A stretch of DNA of 64,000 nt from contig JAEYRV010000053.1 of assembly GCA_023435305.1 (NCBI GenBank), forward strand, positions 1 to 64,000. The letters are read 5' to 3'. This document shows positions 17,877 through 27,528 of this stretch, piece by piece (position 1 is the first letter of the stretch; every line of letters begins with the position of its first letter). This DNA is from Bacillota bacterium (GTDB lineage: Bacteria > Bacillota > Clostridia > Acetivibrionales > DTU013). The translations under genes and the position numbers were made by a program. A model generated the notes under the pieces. The model was not told the origin of the DNA. It saw only the letters and a list, made by a program, of their open reading frames with translations, and did not search any database.

Positions 17877-18878
17877 ATGAAGAGTGCTCATTTGATTATT
17901 GTATGCTTACTTACCGCAGTCCTGATAATGATCTGCATGTCCGGCGCTGCCTATGCCGAAGGTGAATCGGGCTTTTCTCTGGAGCAGAGTATGAAAGAAG
18001 CTTTGCCCGATCAGATACTGGAAATCACCCTTAATGGCAACAACCTGAAAAATCTCTACGCATATGAAGCCGTAATAACCTATGATCCTGCCGTGGTGGA
18101 GATCGATAAGACGGAATCAAAATTGGAAGGCTTTTTTATACCTCCGAAGACAAAGGATGGGAAAATGGTCATAGCATTTACCAAAATAGGAAAGAAGGAT
18201 GGAGAAAAGGGCAGTCTGCCTCTCTGCACTATTGCCTTCAAGGGAAAGACAAAGGGAAATGCGGATATCAAGCTGGTATCTGTTAAAGCCCTTGATCCGG
18301 ACCTGACTGCTTCGGTTTACGATGGGACAAGCCCATCAAAGGCCTTCACTGACCTGGAAGGCTACAAATGGGCGAAAATGCAGATCGAGGCCCTTGCCGG
18401 GCAAGGCATAATAAAGGGGACCTCAGAGACTACATTCAGCCCGGGATCGAATATTACCAGGGCGGATTTCATATGTCTGATCGTAAGGGCGCTGGACCTG
18501 TCCGCTGAAGTTGACAGCAATTTCAGTGATGCAGTACAGACCGACTATTTCTATAAAGAGGTCGGGATCGCAAGGAAGCTTGGTGTTGTTGAAGGAGTGG
18601 GTGATGATAAATTGCTGCCCAGGGAGTACATATCCAGGCAGGATATGATGGTTTGTGTTTCAAGGGCAATGAAGATCGCAGGAATGAAGCTGGATGAATC
18701 GGCTTCTGACCTGAGTATGTTCAGTGACTCCGGCGAGGTGGCAAAGTATGCCTCAAATGCGGCAGCTCAGCTGGTCAGGGAAGGTATCATCATGGGCAGC
18801 GGCGGTGCGATCAACCCGAGGGGGACGGCCACAAGAGCCGAGACCGCCGTTATAATTTACAGGATATTGAATAAATGA
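17877..18878 (+). CDS. Surface anchor protein: one cohesin plus three SLH repeats
   Basis: A 333-residue exported protein with no catalytic domain. Signal peptide 1-28 ends at AYAEG. Residues about 32-160 form a cohesin (YAYEAVITYDPAVVEI is the hallmark segment). Residues about 160-333 hold three S-layer homology repeats (FTDLEGYKWAKMQIEALAGQ, FSDAVQTDYFYKEVGIARKL and FSDSGEVAKYASNAAAQLV). SLH repeats bind secondary cell-wall polymer, so the protein should hold dockerin-bearing partners on the cell surface. It sits between the GH10 gene and another dockerin protein, and its single cohesin is clearly diverged from the four enzyme-borne cohesins. It resembles the short anchoring scaffoldins of cellulosome systems. 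Confidence 0.88.
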   Translation: MKSAHLIIVCLLTAVLIMICMSGAAYAEGESGFSLEQSMKEALPDQILEITLNGNNLKNLYAYEAVITYDPAVVEIDKTESKLEGFFIPPKTKDGKMVIAFTKIGKKDGEKGSLPLCTIAFKGKTKGNADIKLVSVKALDPDLTASVYDGTSPSKAFTDLEGYKWAKMQIEALAGQGIIKGTSETTFSPGSNITRADFICLIVRALDLSAEVDSNFSDAVQTDYFYKEVGIARKLGVVEGVGDDKLLPREYISRQDMMVCVSRAMKIAGMKLDESASDLSMFSDSGEVAKYASNAAAQLVREGIIMGSGGAINPRGTATRAETAVIIYRILNK

Positions 18879-18930
18879 ATCACAAAGGATCGAGTTTAAC
18901 TTAGTTATGGATGAGGAAGGGTGATTATAT

Positions 18931-20568
18931 ATGAAAAAGCTCAGCAAACTGCTTTGTATACTGATCGCAGGTATAATGCTGCTGCTGTCGATGCCTGTAC
19001 TGAACGTATTTGCAGAGGATAATGCCATAATCGTTTCAGGATATTATGGAGACGCAACATGCATAGAAAAGGGGACTTCAATGAAAATGACGGCATCCGG
19101 CGTTACTCAGGGCAAATCTGTGAGCTGGTCGGTTACGGCACCTGATGGCTCTGAAACGGATTTGGCGACCATACAGCAAACAGGTGCTCTTACATGTATA
19201 CTTACAGCATCGTCAGACAGCTATGGCATCATTAAGGTCATTGCAGTACAAAATGACTCCTCGGGGAAAAGTGGAGAGCAAATCATCAATATCACAAATG
19301 AAAATCTGGTGACTGTGGATGATTCAGATATTTCCATAACTTATGTCAATGCCGGCAGTACGGTTTGGCAGGAGAACAATGACAGCAGTTACTATCTCGG
19401 GACGGGGAAAAGTGTGATGCCTCCCGAGGATGACAGCTACCCCTCCGATGCCCCGGCGTATGCGGAATTCACCTTTACCGGTACGGGGATACAGTGGATA
19501 GGTGAGAGCAATTACTTTTGCGGTGTCGCTGAGGTATATCTTGACGGGGTCAAGGTATCGACAGTAGATCCCTTCATTGCCCCGGGTATTATAAGTCAGT
19601 TTGTCAATTTCAGCAGTGAGGGATTGGCCTATGGACAGCACACCATAAAGGTTGTGGCCGCAGGCCTGAAAAATCCGGCAAGTACTCAATACCCCGGAAC
19701 ACGTGTATTGATAGATGCGTTCCGGTATATCACAGCGGAACCGCATACCCAGCCTGTAGTTGTACTCACCGGCAGTGACAGTGTACAGCCCGGAGCTTCC
19801 TTTACAGTGGGAATAAACTTGGTTGGCATAATTCAGCCCGTATACTCGGAAGATATCACCCTGAGCTATGACCCTGTTGTTTTCGAATATGATTCCATAG
19901 CTTCAGCAGATGAAAACATCAGTATCTTTACAGAGAGTTCGGATGGATTGTTAAGGATAGTCGGAGGAAATACAGGCGGACCGGTAGAAAACAGCGCACT
20001 CATAGCAAATGTCAGCTTCAGGGTGAAGAGCGGCATAAGTGATACTACAAGTACCATAGCTGTCACAAATGCTTTGCTTGGAGTCATGCCTGACGGGAAA
20101 GTGACAGATGCAGGACTGAGCAGCAAGACGATCACTGTAGCAGCCACCAGTGAGGTAAACAAGACCGCATTGGGGTCTGCGCTGGAAGCAGCAAGGAACA
20201 AGTATGACAGTGCTGAAACAGGAACAGACAATGGCTGTTACTGGCAGACGGACAAGGATATATTCCAGGCAGCAATAGCTGCAGCAAACTCTGTTTATGA
20301 AAATACCAGCGCGACTCAGGCAGAGGTGGACAATGCAACAGCTGCACTTATCGCGGCAATAAACGATTTTGAAGCTTCGGTGATCGATCCGTCGACGGGC
20401 GATGTAGACAAATCTTCTTTAATTGATGTAGCTGACCTTGCCATAGCTGCATATTACTATGGCGCGGACTCAGACAGCGAGAATTGGGCTTCAGCTGCAA
20501 TTGCTGACATAAACAAGGACGGTAAGGTAGACATAATAGATCTTGCGTTTATAGCTTTCAGAATGTAA
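18931..20568 (+). CDS. Non-catalytic carbohydrate-binding-like protein with cohesin, FIVAR and dockerin
   Basis: A 545-residue exported protein. Signal peptide 1-28. Residues about 30-125 are an immunoglobulin-like region. Residues about 130-270 form a beta-sandwich of the galactose-binding/CBM type (AEFTFTGTGIQWIGESNY, EVYLDGVKVSTVD, YGQHTIKVVAAG and a closing IDAFRYI). A cohesin (about 275-402), one FIVAR module (about 405-484) and a type I dockerin (about 487-545) follow. I see no glycosidase domain, so it may act as an adaptor that joins complexes and touches substrate. GAGGAAGGG at 18913-18921 supports ATG 18931. It lies 52 bp after the SLH anchor gene. The ligand is unknown. Confidence 0.82.
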   Translation: MKKLSKLLCILIAGIMLLLSMPVLNVFAEDNAIIVSGYYGDATCIEKGTSMKMTASGVTQGKSVSWSVTAPDGSETDLATIQQTGALTCILTASSDSYGIIKVIAVQNDSSGKSGEQIINITNENLVTVDDSDISITYVNAGSTVWQENNDSSYYLGTGKSVMPPEDDSYPSDAPAYAEFTFTGTGIQWIGESNYFCGVAEVYLDGVKVSTVDPFIAPGIISQFVNFSSEGLAYGQHTIKVVAAGLKNPASTQYPGTRVLIDAFRYITAEPHTQPVVVLTGSDSVQPGASFTVGINLVGIIQPVYSEDITLSYDPVVFEYDSIASADENISIFTESSDGLLRIVGGNTGGPVENSALIANVSFRVKSGISDTTSTIAVTNALLGVMPDGKVTDAGLSSKTITVAATSEVNKTALGSALEAARNKYDSAETGTDNGCYWQTDKDIFQAAIAAANSVYENTSATQAEVDNATAALIAAINDFEASVIDPSTGDVDKSSLIDVADLAIAAYYYGADSDSENWASAAIADINKDGKVDIIDLAFIAFRM

Positions 20569-20581
20569 CACCAATCGTATA

Positions 20582-20624
20582 TATGAGCCAAGGGGTGGAA
20601 AATACTTTCCATCCCTTCCTCATA
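20582..20624 (+). terminator. Intergenic hairpin before the GH9 gene
   Basis: AAGGGGTGGAAA (20590-20601) pairs with TTTCCATCCCTT (20606-20617), with one G-U pair and a 4-nt loop. An outer TATGAG/CTCATA stem lengthens it. There is no T-tract, as with the other hairpins inside this locus. Confidence 0.5.
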
Positions 20625-20678
20625 GATTAGCTGTCAAAAATCCATTTTGCATAAATAAAGAAAGGAAGTGTATTTCTA

Positions 20679-23600
20679 ATGTCTGTAAAGAAAAAAGTCC
20701 TTTCAATCCTCCTCAGTATCATTATGCTTATTGGCATGCTGCCAGTGGTGAGCGCTGCCGCACAGGCCCCGGAAGGCTATGCCGATAACTTCAGCATGGT
20801 ATTGAGTGACAGCAGCGGAGGCTCGAACAGGTATCTGACCACCGAAAATTCCAATGCCTTCAATGTGGTCATGTACAACTCCTCTTTCTCCGGTGTTTTC
20901 GGTGACCAGCACATGAGCGGGATAGAATTGTTTCTGCACGGGTACCGTATTGCAACCAACGGAGACATACACTATCTGCCGACTCCGGAGCAGTGGGATG
21001 CTACGCCGGCGCCGTCCCGCGGCACAAGGACATTTGATGAGACGACGAATACGATTACAGTGCCGATGACATTCAGCGGCGCTTCAGACGGGTCCCTCAA
21101 GTATGATATCATTGCCACACCGGAGCCGGGCGGCGGCGGAGTGACGCTCTCGGTGAAACTCACCTCGGACATGCCGGCCAGTCTTGCCGGAAAGGCAAGG
21201 TTCAACCTGGAATTCATACCCTCAAGGTATGAAAGCAAATCCTTCCAGGCGGACAGCACCGGCAGCGGTGTTTACGACACATTCGGCATTTTCCCTCTCC
21301 ATCCCCAGAGTACGATGGACGAAACCGAGCGGCCCGACCTGCCGGACCAGGCATGGTATGTAAAGGAATGGAACGAGGACAGAGGAGAATCTCAGCCGGT
21401 CCCGTTCGCAAAAGGCTATGGTTTTTCATTCGCTCCTGAGGATGAGCTCTATAACATCAGCATATCCTCTGATACCGGCGAGCTGGAGCTCTTCGACGGC
21501 CGTGACCGCGCGCAGAACGGCTGGTATGTGCTCAGCGGCCTGATACCGGGCGGCACGAGCGGAGATGTCGTCGCTGAATGGCACATCCGTCCCAGAGTAA
21601 TAGAAAATTGGGTGCGAGAACCCAATGTTGCTTTCAGCCAGGCAGGCTATGCTCCCAATCAGGAAAAATTTGCGGTCATGGAGCTTGACAAGTATGACAA
21701 TAACTATCCCGCCACTGCTTCACTGCTCCGTGTGAACGCTGACGGTTCAAAGGACGTTGTATATACCGCCGATGTCACGGCTCCCGTTTCATGGCAGCGG
21801 TACAAATATGTAAACTTCGACTTTACCGATATTACTCAGACCGGTATGTACGTTATTAAATATGGCAGTCAGGAAAGCGAAGTATTCCCTATTGCAAATG
21901 ACGTATACGATTATTCATGGCAATCGGCCCTGACTACCTTCCTGGCAGTCCAGATGGACCATATCGAGGTCCGGGACGGCAACCGCGTCTGGCACGGCGC
22001 TTCGCACATGGATGACTGCAGCTATGGCCCTCTTAGCGTATCCTGGTTCGACGGTCAGAGGGGGGGCAGCAGCATGCCGGCAAAACTTGCTGCAGCAGGA
22101 GTCGAACCTGAAGAGTATTTTCCTGGACTGAATGTTGGCGGCTGGTTTGACGCAGGCGACTTCGACCTTCAGGGACCCAGAGAGCTGGAGGTGCTCAGAG
22201 ATCTGATCAATGCTGCCGAGGCCTTCGACAACCTGGGTGGTCACGATACTCTTTCTGTTCAGTGGGATGACAAAACAGGCGGACTGGTAGAGATGCATAA
22301 ACCGGACGGGATCCCTGATATTGTGCAGCAGATCGCTCACGGGATCAAGTATGTCCTGGCCCAGTACGATGTTCTGGGCGGATACGGCGGAACAATGGAG
22401 CTTCGCAGGCTTCGCCAGTACACCCATCTTGGAGATCCTTCCTCCGACACAGACGGCTATATATATGACCCCAATCTCAGCGAGGGAGAAATAGTTGAAC
22501 GTGACGGCCTTGTATACTCCGGAGTTCCCGATGACAGAGTATTGCTTGGATCCATTTCCACTAACCTTACCGGAGATGTTTCCGCGAATATTGCCGGAGC
22601 CGCTTATCTGTTAGCGGACTATTATCCTGAACTTGCAAACAAATGCCTGGACACGGCGCTGGAGATATGGGACAGAGAAAGAGCTAATGCAGATCCAAGT
22701 CTGAGCACCGAATGGAACACACTAGTTCAGCTGGTACTCGCGACTAACAAGTTGGGAAATTACAGATTCAATGAGTTTAAGGAACGTATTACTCCACTTG
22801 TACCCTCGGCATTTGCTAAAGGCACAGATTGGTTTGGAAGAACAACCTACGGCATAACCTCAAGATACAATATCCTGTTTATAAAGGACCTTCTGGACGA
22901 AGATTTCACTGAGCAGATCAGAAATGCCGTAATAGAGTATGTGGAAACTATTGACTATGGTCCTGAAGCCGGCACTCCATTCGGCGTAATGTGGACCACC
23001 GGATCAGGCTGGGGCGGAAGCCCGACTATAATCGGTTTCGGGCAGAATCTTGCTCCGATGTACAAATACTTCCCGGATATCCCTGAACTGAAGACATATG
23101 TATTGCGTGCCGCCAACTATATCCTTGGCAGACATCCTGTGACCAATAACTCATGGCTGTCGGGAGTTGGCACCAAATCCCATCTGCATCCCTATAACAG
23201 CAACCGTGCGGATGAATCCTATATTCCCGGTTCGATCCTGCCAGGACATATCACAGTGTCACCGGATATCGTGGAATCACTTGATGACTTCAACTTCCTG
23301 TGGTTTGAAAACGAATCCATCATCAACTATCAGTCCAAATGGGTAGGAGTGGGCTATGCTGCCAGTTTGATGGCCAATGAGACTCCTGCAGCAGAACAGG
23401 CTCCTGCGAAGGACTTTGACAATGACTTCATGATGAGTATCAGAAAGACAGGTCCCGAGGACGGGTATCTTCATACCCCGGGCTTTGAACTGTATATGTA
23501 TAACAACACCTTTGACACTGAACTTGGAGATAAAAAGAACGCGGGCATAGAGCTGATCCAGTCCGGACGCCGTATCGCCACAAATGGCGACATAAGCCTG

Positions 23601-26600
23601 CTGAATGCTCCGGAGCAGTGGGACAATCTCATACCTCCGGTACTTAACAGCCGCACAGTCGATGATATCAATGCAGCTCTAAGCTCAAGCCTGACCATCC
23701 CCGCTGACTCCAAGGGCAACCCGGCTGTCGGCTACAGCCTGAAGGCAGAGCCCGAGGCAGGCGGTGTGAAGTTAACTGTCAGTCTTGATGCTCCGCTGCC
23801 GTCGGACCTTGTGGGCAAAGCAGGATTCAGCCTGCAGTTTACACCGGGTCAGTTCATCAGCAAGAGCTACCAGGCTGATGCCGATGGAGACGGCAATTAT
23901 GATACCTTCGGTGTATTCCCGCTGGTTCCCCAGGATGATATGGTGACGGCAGGCAGGGCAAGGACTGAGGATCAGCCCTGGTATGTGAAGAACTGGTACA
24001 AGGATGAAGGAAACAAACAGCCTCTGCCTCTGGCAACAGGTAAGAAGATGACCTTCAGCGCCGAGGATGATGAGAGCCGCATACGCATAACATCGGACAT
24101 CGGAGATCTGGCGCTCTTTGACGGCCGCAACAATACCCAGGACGGATGGTTCGTACTGCGCACCATGATCCCGGCAGGCGCCACAGAGGTAGTATGGCAT
24201 ATAAGCCCTGACGTGGAACAGGATTGGACCCGCAAGCCCAATGTAGCATACAATCAGGCAGGATATGCCCCGGATATTCAGAAGACTGCCATAATTGAGC
24301 TCGATCCTGCATTCAACGCACCCGCGACAGCATATATCGACCGGCTCAATGCTGACGGCACATATACGCAGGTATTCTCCGGAGAACTTGGAGAACCTGT
24401 TTCGTGGGCTCGCTATGACTACAGAGAGTTTGATTTCTCATCTGTTAGAGATCCGGGTCTTTATGTGATTCGCTATGCGGGAGAAAGCTCCGGTCCGTTC
24501 CCGATAGCCCAAAACGTATATGAAAGGACATGGCAGGCATCTCTCAGCGGCTTCCTTGCGATTCAGATGGATCACATGAAAGTGCGCGAGGGCTATCGCA
24601 TATGGCACAACATATCATTTGCCGATGATGCGCTCCAGGCTCCGCTGAGCACTCAGTGGTTCGAAGGGTGGAGCATGGGAGACACGACGGATTCACCGTA
24701 CGCTCCATTTGAACATATCCCGGGACTGGCTGCCGGCGGATGGTTCGATCCCAGCGACAGTGATCTGGAAACGGCGGACAATCTTGAGGTCATTCAGGAC
24801 CTGGCTCTTGCATTTGATGAGTTCGATATAGATTACGACACAACGACGGTCGATACAGATGCCAACTTTGTTGAACTGCACAGGGTGGACGGTTATAACG
24901 ATGTTCAGCAGCAGGTGAAGCATGGTATACTGCAGATACTTGGACAGCTCGACAATGTCGGGTTTGCATTCAAAGGACTGAAGGTTCCGTCACTTAAACA
25001 GTATTCACAATCAGGTGATGCTGCGAAGGTAACGGACGGACTCGTTTATTCCCCATCTCTTGCAGCCACAGGCGAGCCGGTTCAGTTTGGTGACTCGTCA
25101 ACGCTTTCATCAGAAGCTGTATACGGCCTGGAATCAGGCAGACCCGATGACAGGTTCGCATTTGCCGGTACCAGGGATCCGGCTTTACAGCTGGATGCAG
25201 CAGCTGCTCTCGCTTCAGCTGCGTATGTATTCAAAGGCTTTGATGATGCACTGGCCGTCCGTTGCATTGAGGCAGCCGAAGATATCTGGAATACTGAGAT
25301 CATCCTCGATGAGGAAAATATGGACCCGGCATTGACAGCGGCAGGATGGAAGGCAGCTGTCCAGCTGGTAATAGCTTCAAATGGCAGCAATGAGGAATAC
25401 ATACAGTACATCAATGATTCAGCTGCTCTTGCACTGAGTACCGAAAACTTCGGTTCATACGGATGGAAAGCTGTACGCATTCTTGAATATATGGATCAGG
25501 ATTTCCAGAATCAGTTCATAGAGGCTCTGAGTGCTTACATACCTGTCCTGGACAGCCGGATAGCGGCCAGTCCGTTTGGAGTTCCCCTCACCGGAGGCAA
25601 TGAAGGTGTACTGGAAATGGGAGCTGCCATGAGCGTCCTGCATAAATATTTCCCGGGCATTGTAAGCAGTGAATACACATTTAACGCATTGAACTATATA
25701 CTGGGTACTCATATGTATAACAACACCTCCTGGGTATCCGGCGTAGGAACAAAATCGGCAGATCTGGGTTATGGATCAAATCGCGCAGACAACTTCTATA
25801 TCGCAGGCGGTATTGTAGCCGGCGCTGCGGAAGTTCTTCCGGATTTCCATGAGGCAGTCGATGACTATGCGTTCCTGCGGGAAGAAACCGGTTACAGCAT
25901 CAATACGGCGGCTAAATGGATAATAGTAGGCAGCGCGGCTGATGCATATGCAGCCGAGGCTCCAAACAAACCGGTAACAGGAGTTGCTGTGGACAAAGAC
26001 ACATTAAGCCTTGCAGCAGGCGCTGCAGGACAGCTTTCATTCACTGTGACACCTGCAGATGCAACAGACAAAACCCTTGTTTTTACATCCTCCGATGAGG
26101 AAGTTGCAGCAGTTTTAAGTACGGTAATCGACGCATCCACCGGAAAAATCAATGCAACGGTCATAGCAAAATCTACTGGTACGGCCACAATCAAGGCTGC
26201 CAGCGCAACAAATCCGGAGTGCTATGCGCAATGCGCAGTTACGGTTTCACAAGCGGAAGTGAAAGCAGTATTGAGCGGAAATGACACCGTACAGCCTGAA
26301 GCGAGCTTTACTGCGGGTATCAGCCTTGACAATGCAGAACAGAGCATTTATGCCGAGGACATTACCATCACCTACGACAGCAATGTATTTGAATATGTGA
26401 GCGCTGAAGGCGCAGACGGCGATATTCAGGTAGTGAAGGAGGACAAATCTGCTGCAGGAAAAGTAAGGATACTTGCTGCCAATATAGGAGGAGTAACCGG
26501 AGGAAGTTCACTTATCCTGAACCTGAACTTCAAGGTGAAGGAAGGGGTTCAGAATACTGAGGGAAGTATTGCTGTTACGACAGCAGACCTTGGTATTGCT

Positions 26601-27329
26601 CCTGAAGGAACAGTGATACAGGGAGAACTGACAAGTATTACGATTGCTGTGGCAGCAGGGACAGAAGCAGACAAGACACAGTTAGTTGCCGCCATAAACA
26701 GCGCGGAGTCTATTTATACCAATGCAGTAGTGGGCTCACAGCCCGGTCAGTATCCCCAGTCAGCCAAGGACATCTTCAGAACGGCCATAGATACAGCAAT
26801 AGCTGTAAGGGACAACGGCAGTGCAGCACAAGAGCAGGTGGATGGTGCTGCAGTTGCATTGAATAATGCAGTACAGGCTTTCAGCAATTCAGTGATACCG
26901 GAGCCCGGCGTGAACAAGGCAGCGCTGGCGGCGGCCATCAGTATCGCAGATGCACTCTTTGGAGAGGCTGAAGTCGGTACTCTGCCCGGACAATATCCAC
27001 AGGAGGCAAAGGATGCACTTGGTACCGCAATAATTGCTGCCAGGTCTGTATTCAACGATTCGGATGCAACACAGTCCCAGACAGACAGTGCTGTTACAGC
27101 ATTGAACATTGCAATAGATGTCTTCAAGGCAGCAGTGAATAAAGAAGCATCACCAGACCTCAACAACGATGGGAACATAGACATAGGAGATCTGGCAATC
27201 GTCGCCTTCTATTACGGTAAGGAACCCACTGCCTCAGACTGGGATGAAGCAAAGACAGCAGACATAAATGGAGATAAGAAGATCGATATCACCGACCTTG
27301 CATACGTCGCATTAAGGATACTGGAATAA
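20679..27329 (+). CDS. Giant secreted protein with two GH9 units, cohesin, FIVAR and dockerin
   Basis: A 2216-residue protein with signal peptide 1-27. An about 880-residue unit occurs twice (about 33-900 and 913-1758). Each unit has an N-terminal beta-rich domain, an Ig-like domain (NVAFSQAGYAP and NVAYNQAGYAP) and a GH9 (alpha/alpha)6 domain. Unit 1 keeps the catalytic signature (GGWFDAGD, Asp491/Asp494) and the acid Glu879 in FENESIIN. In unit 2 the signature is GGWFDPSD (1357-1360), and ungapped alignment puts Gly1738 where Glu879 stands, so unit 2 is probably inactive or altered. Then follow a Big2 domain (about 1763-1860), cohesin (about 1861-1991), two FIVAR modules and a dockerin (about 2158-2216). 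Unit 1 is probably an endo- or exo-beta-glucanase. AAAGGAAG at 20660-20667 precedes the ATG. Confidence 0.9.
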   Translation: MSVKKKVLSILLSIIMLIGMLPVVSAAAQAPEGYADNFSMVLSDSSGGSNRYLTTENSNAFNVVMYNSSFSGVFGDQHMSGIELFLHGYRIATNGDIHYLPTPEQWDATPAPSRGTRTFDETTNTITVPMTFSGASDGSLKYDIIATPEPGGGGVTLSVKLTSDMPASLAGKARFNLEFIPSRYESKSFQADSTGSGVYDTFGIFPLHPQSTMDETERPDLPDQAWYVKEWNEDRGESQPVPFAKGYGFSFAPEDELYNISISSDTGELELFDGRDRAQNGWYVLSGLIPGGTSGDVVAEWHIRPRVIENWVREPNVAFSQAGYAPNQEKFAVMELDKYDNNYPATASLLRVNADGSKDVVYTADVTAPVSWQRYKYVNFDFTDITQTGMYVIKYGSQESEVFPIANDVYDYSWQSALTTFLAVQMDHIEVRDGNRVWHGASHMDDCSYGPLSVSWFDGQRGGSSMPAKLAAAGVEPEEYFPGLNVGGWFDAGDFDLQGPRELEVLRDLINAAEAFDNLGGHDTLSVQWDDKTGGLVEMHKPDGIPDIVQQIAHGIKYVLAQYDVLGGYGGTMELRRLRQYTHLGDPSSDTDGYIYDPNLSEGEIVERDGLVYSGVPDDRVLLGSISTNLTGDVSANIAGAAYLLADYYPELANKCLDTALEIWDRERANADPSLSTEWNTLVQLVLATNKLGNYRFNEFKERITPLVPSAFAKGTDWFGRTTYGITSRYNILFIKDLLDEDFTEQIRNAVIEYVETIDYGPEAGTPFGVMWTTGSGWGGSPTIIGFGQNLAPMYKYFPDIPELKTYVLRAANYILGRHPVTNNSWLSGVGTKSHLHPYNSNRADESYIPGSILPGHITVSPDIVESLDDFNFLWFENESIINYQSKWVGVGYAASLMANETPAAEQAPAKDFDNDFMMSIRKTGPEDGYLHTPGFELYMYNNTFDTELGDKKNAGIELIQSGRRIATNGDISLLNAPEQWDNLIPPVLNSRTVDDINAALSSSLTIPADSKGNPAVGYSLKAEPEAGGVKLTVSLDAPLPSDLVGKAGFSLQFTPGQFISKSYQADADGDGNYDTFGVFPLVPQDDMVTAGRARTEDQPWYVKNWYKDEGNKQPLPLATGKKMTFSAEDDESRIRITSDIGDLALFDGRNNTQDGWFVLRTMIPAGATEVVWHISPDVEQDWTRKPNVAYNQAGYAPDIQKTAIIELDPAFNAPATAYIDRLNADGTYTQVFSGELGEPVSWARYDYREFDFSSVRDPGLYVIRYAGESSGPFPIAQNVYERTWQASLSGFLAIQMDHMKVREGYRIWHNISFADDALQAPLSTQWFEGWSMGDTTDSPYAPFEHIPGLAAGGWFDPSDSDLETADNLEVIQDLALAFDEFDIDYDTTTVDTDANFVELHRVDGYNDVQQQVKHGILQILGQLDNVGFAFKGLKVPSLKQYSQSGDAAKVTDGLVYSPSLAATGEPVQFGDSSTLSSEAVYGLESGRPDDRFAFAGTRDPALQLDAAAALASAAYVFKGFDDALAVRCIEAAEDIWNTEIILDEENMDPALTAAGWKAAVQLVIASNGSNEEYIQYINDSAALALSTENFGSYGWKAVRILEYMDQDFQNQFIEALSAYIPVLDSRIAASPFGVPLTGGNEGVLEMGAAMSVLHKYFPGIVSSEYTFNALNYILGTHMYNNTSWVSGVGTKSADLGYGSNRADNFYIAGGIVAGAAEVLPDFHEAVDDYAFLREETGYSINTAAKWIIVGSAADAYAAEAPNKPVTGVAVDKDTLSLAAGAAGQLSFTVTPADATDKTLVFTSSDEEVAAVLSTVIDASTGKINATVIAKSTGTATIKAASATNPECYAQCAVTVSQAEVKAVLSGNDTVQPEASFTAGISLDNAEQSIYAEDITITYDSNVFEYVSAEGADGDIQVVKEDKSAAGKVRILAANIGGVTGGSSLILNLNFKVKEGVQNTEGSIAVTTADLGIAPEGTVIQGELTSITIAVAAGTEADKTQLVAAINSAESIYTNAVVGSQPGQYPQSAKDIFRTAIDTAIAVRDNGSAAQEQVDGAAVALNNAVQAFSNSVIPEPGVNKAALAAAISIADALFGEAEVGTLPGQYPQEAKDALGTAIIAARSVFNDSDATQSQTDSAVTALNIAIDVFKAAVNKEASPDLNNDGNIDIGDLAIVAFYYGKEPTASDWDEAKTADINGDKKIDITDLAYVALRILE

Positions 27330-27338
27330 GGAAATGAG

Positions 27339-27376
27339 GAGCCGGGCACGACTGTTTTAGTGCCTGGCTCTTCTTA
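27339..27376 (+). terminator. Terminator-like hairpin closing the glycosidase locus
   Basis: GAGCCGGGCAC (27339-27349) pairs with GTGCCTGGCTC (27360-27370), with one G-U pair. TTCTTA follows, so it has a weak T-rich tail and is the best candidate for the end of the locus. Confidence 0.6.
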
Positions 27377-27425
27377 CTGGACTTTTTTGATATTAAAAAA
27401 TTCCAGATACAAGCATAAGAACTTT

Positions 27426-27455
27426 TTGACCGATAATAATTTACCAACATACGAT
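27426..27455 (+). promoter_or_regulatory. Possible promoter of the sugar-binding protein gene
   Basis: TTGACC (27426-27431) and TACGAT (27450-27455) are separated by 18 bp, upstream of the binding protein gene. The match is partial. Confidence 0.3.
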
Positions 27456-27528
27456 AATTATCTCTATTTTGGATATTCTAAATACAGTATAAAATTTACA
27501 TTATTAATTAATAAATGGAGGAATAATT

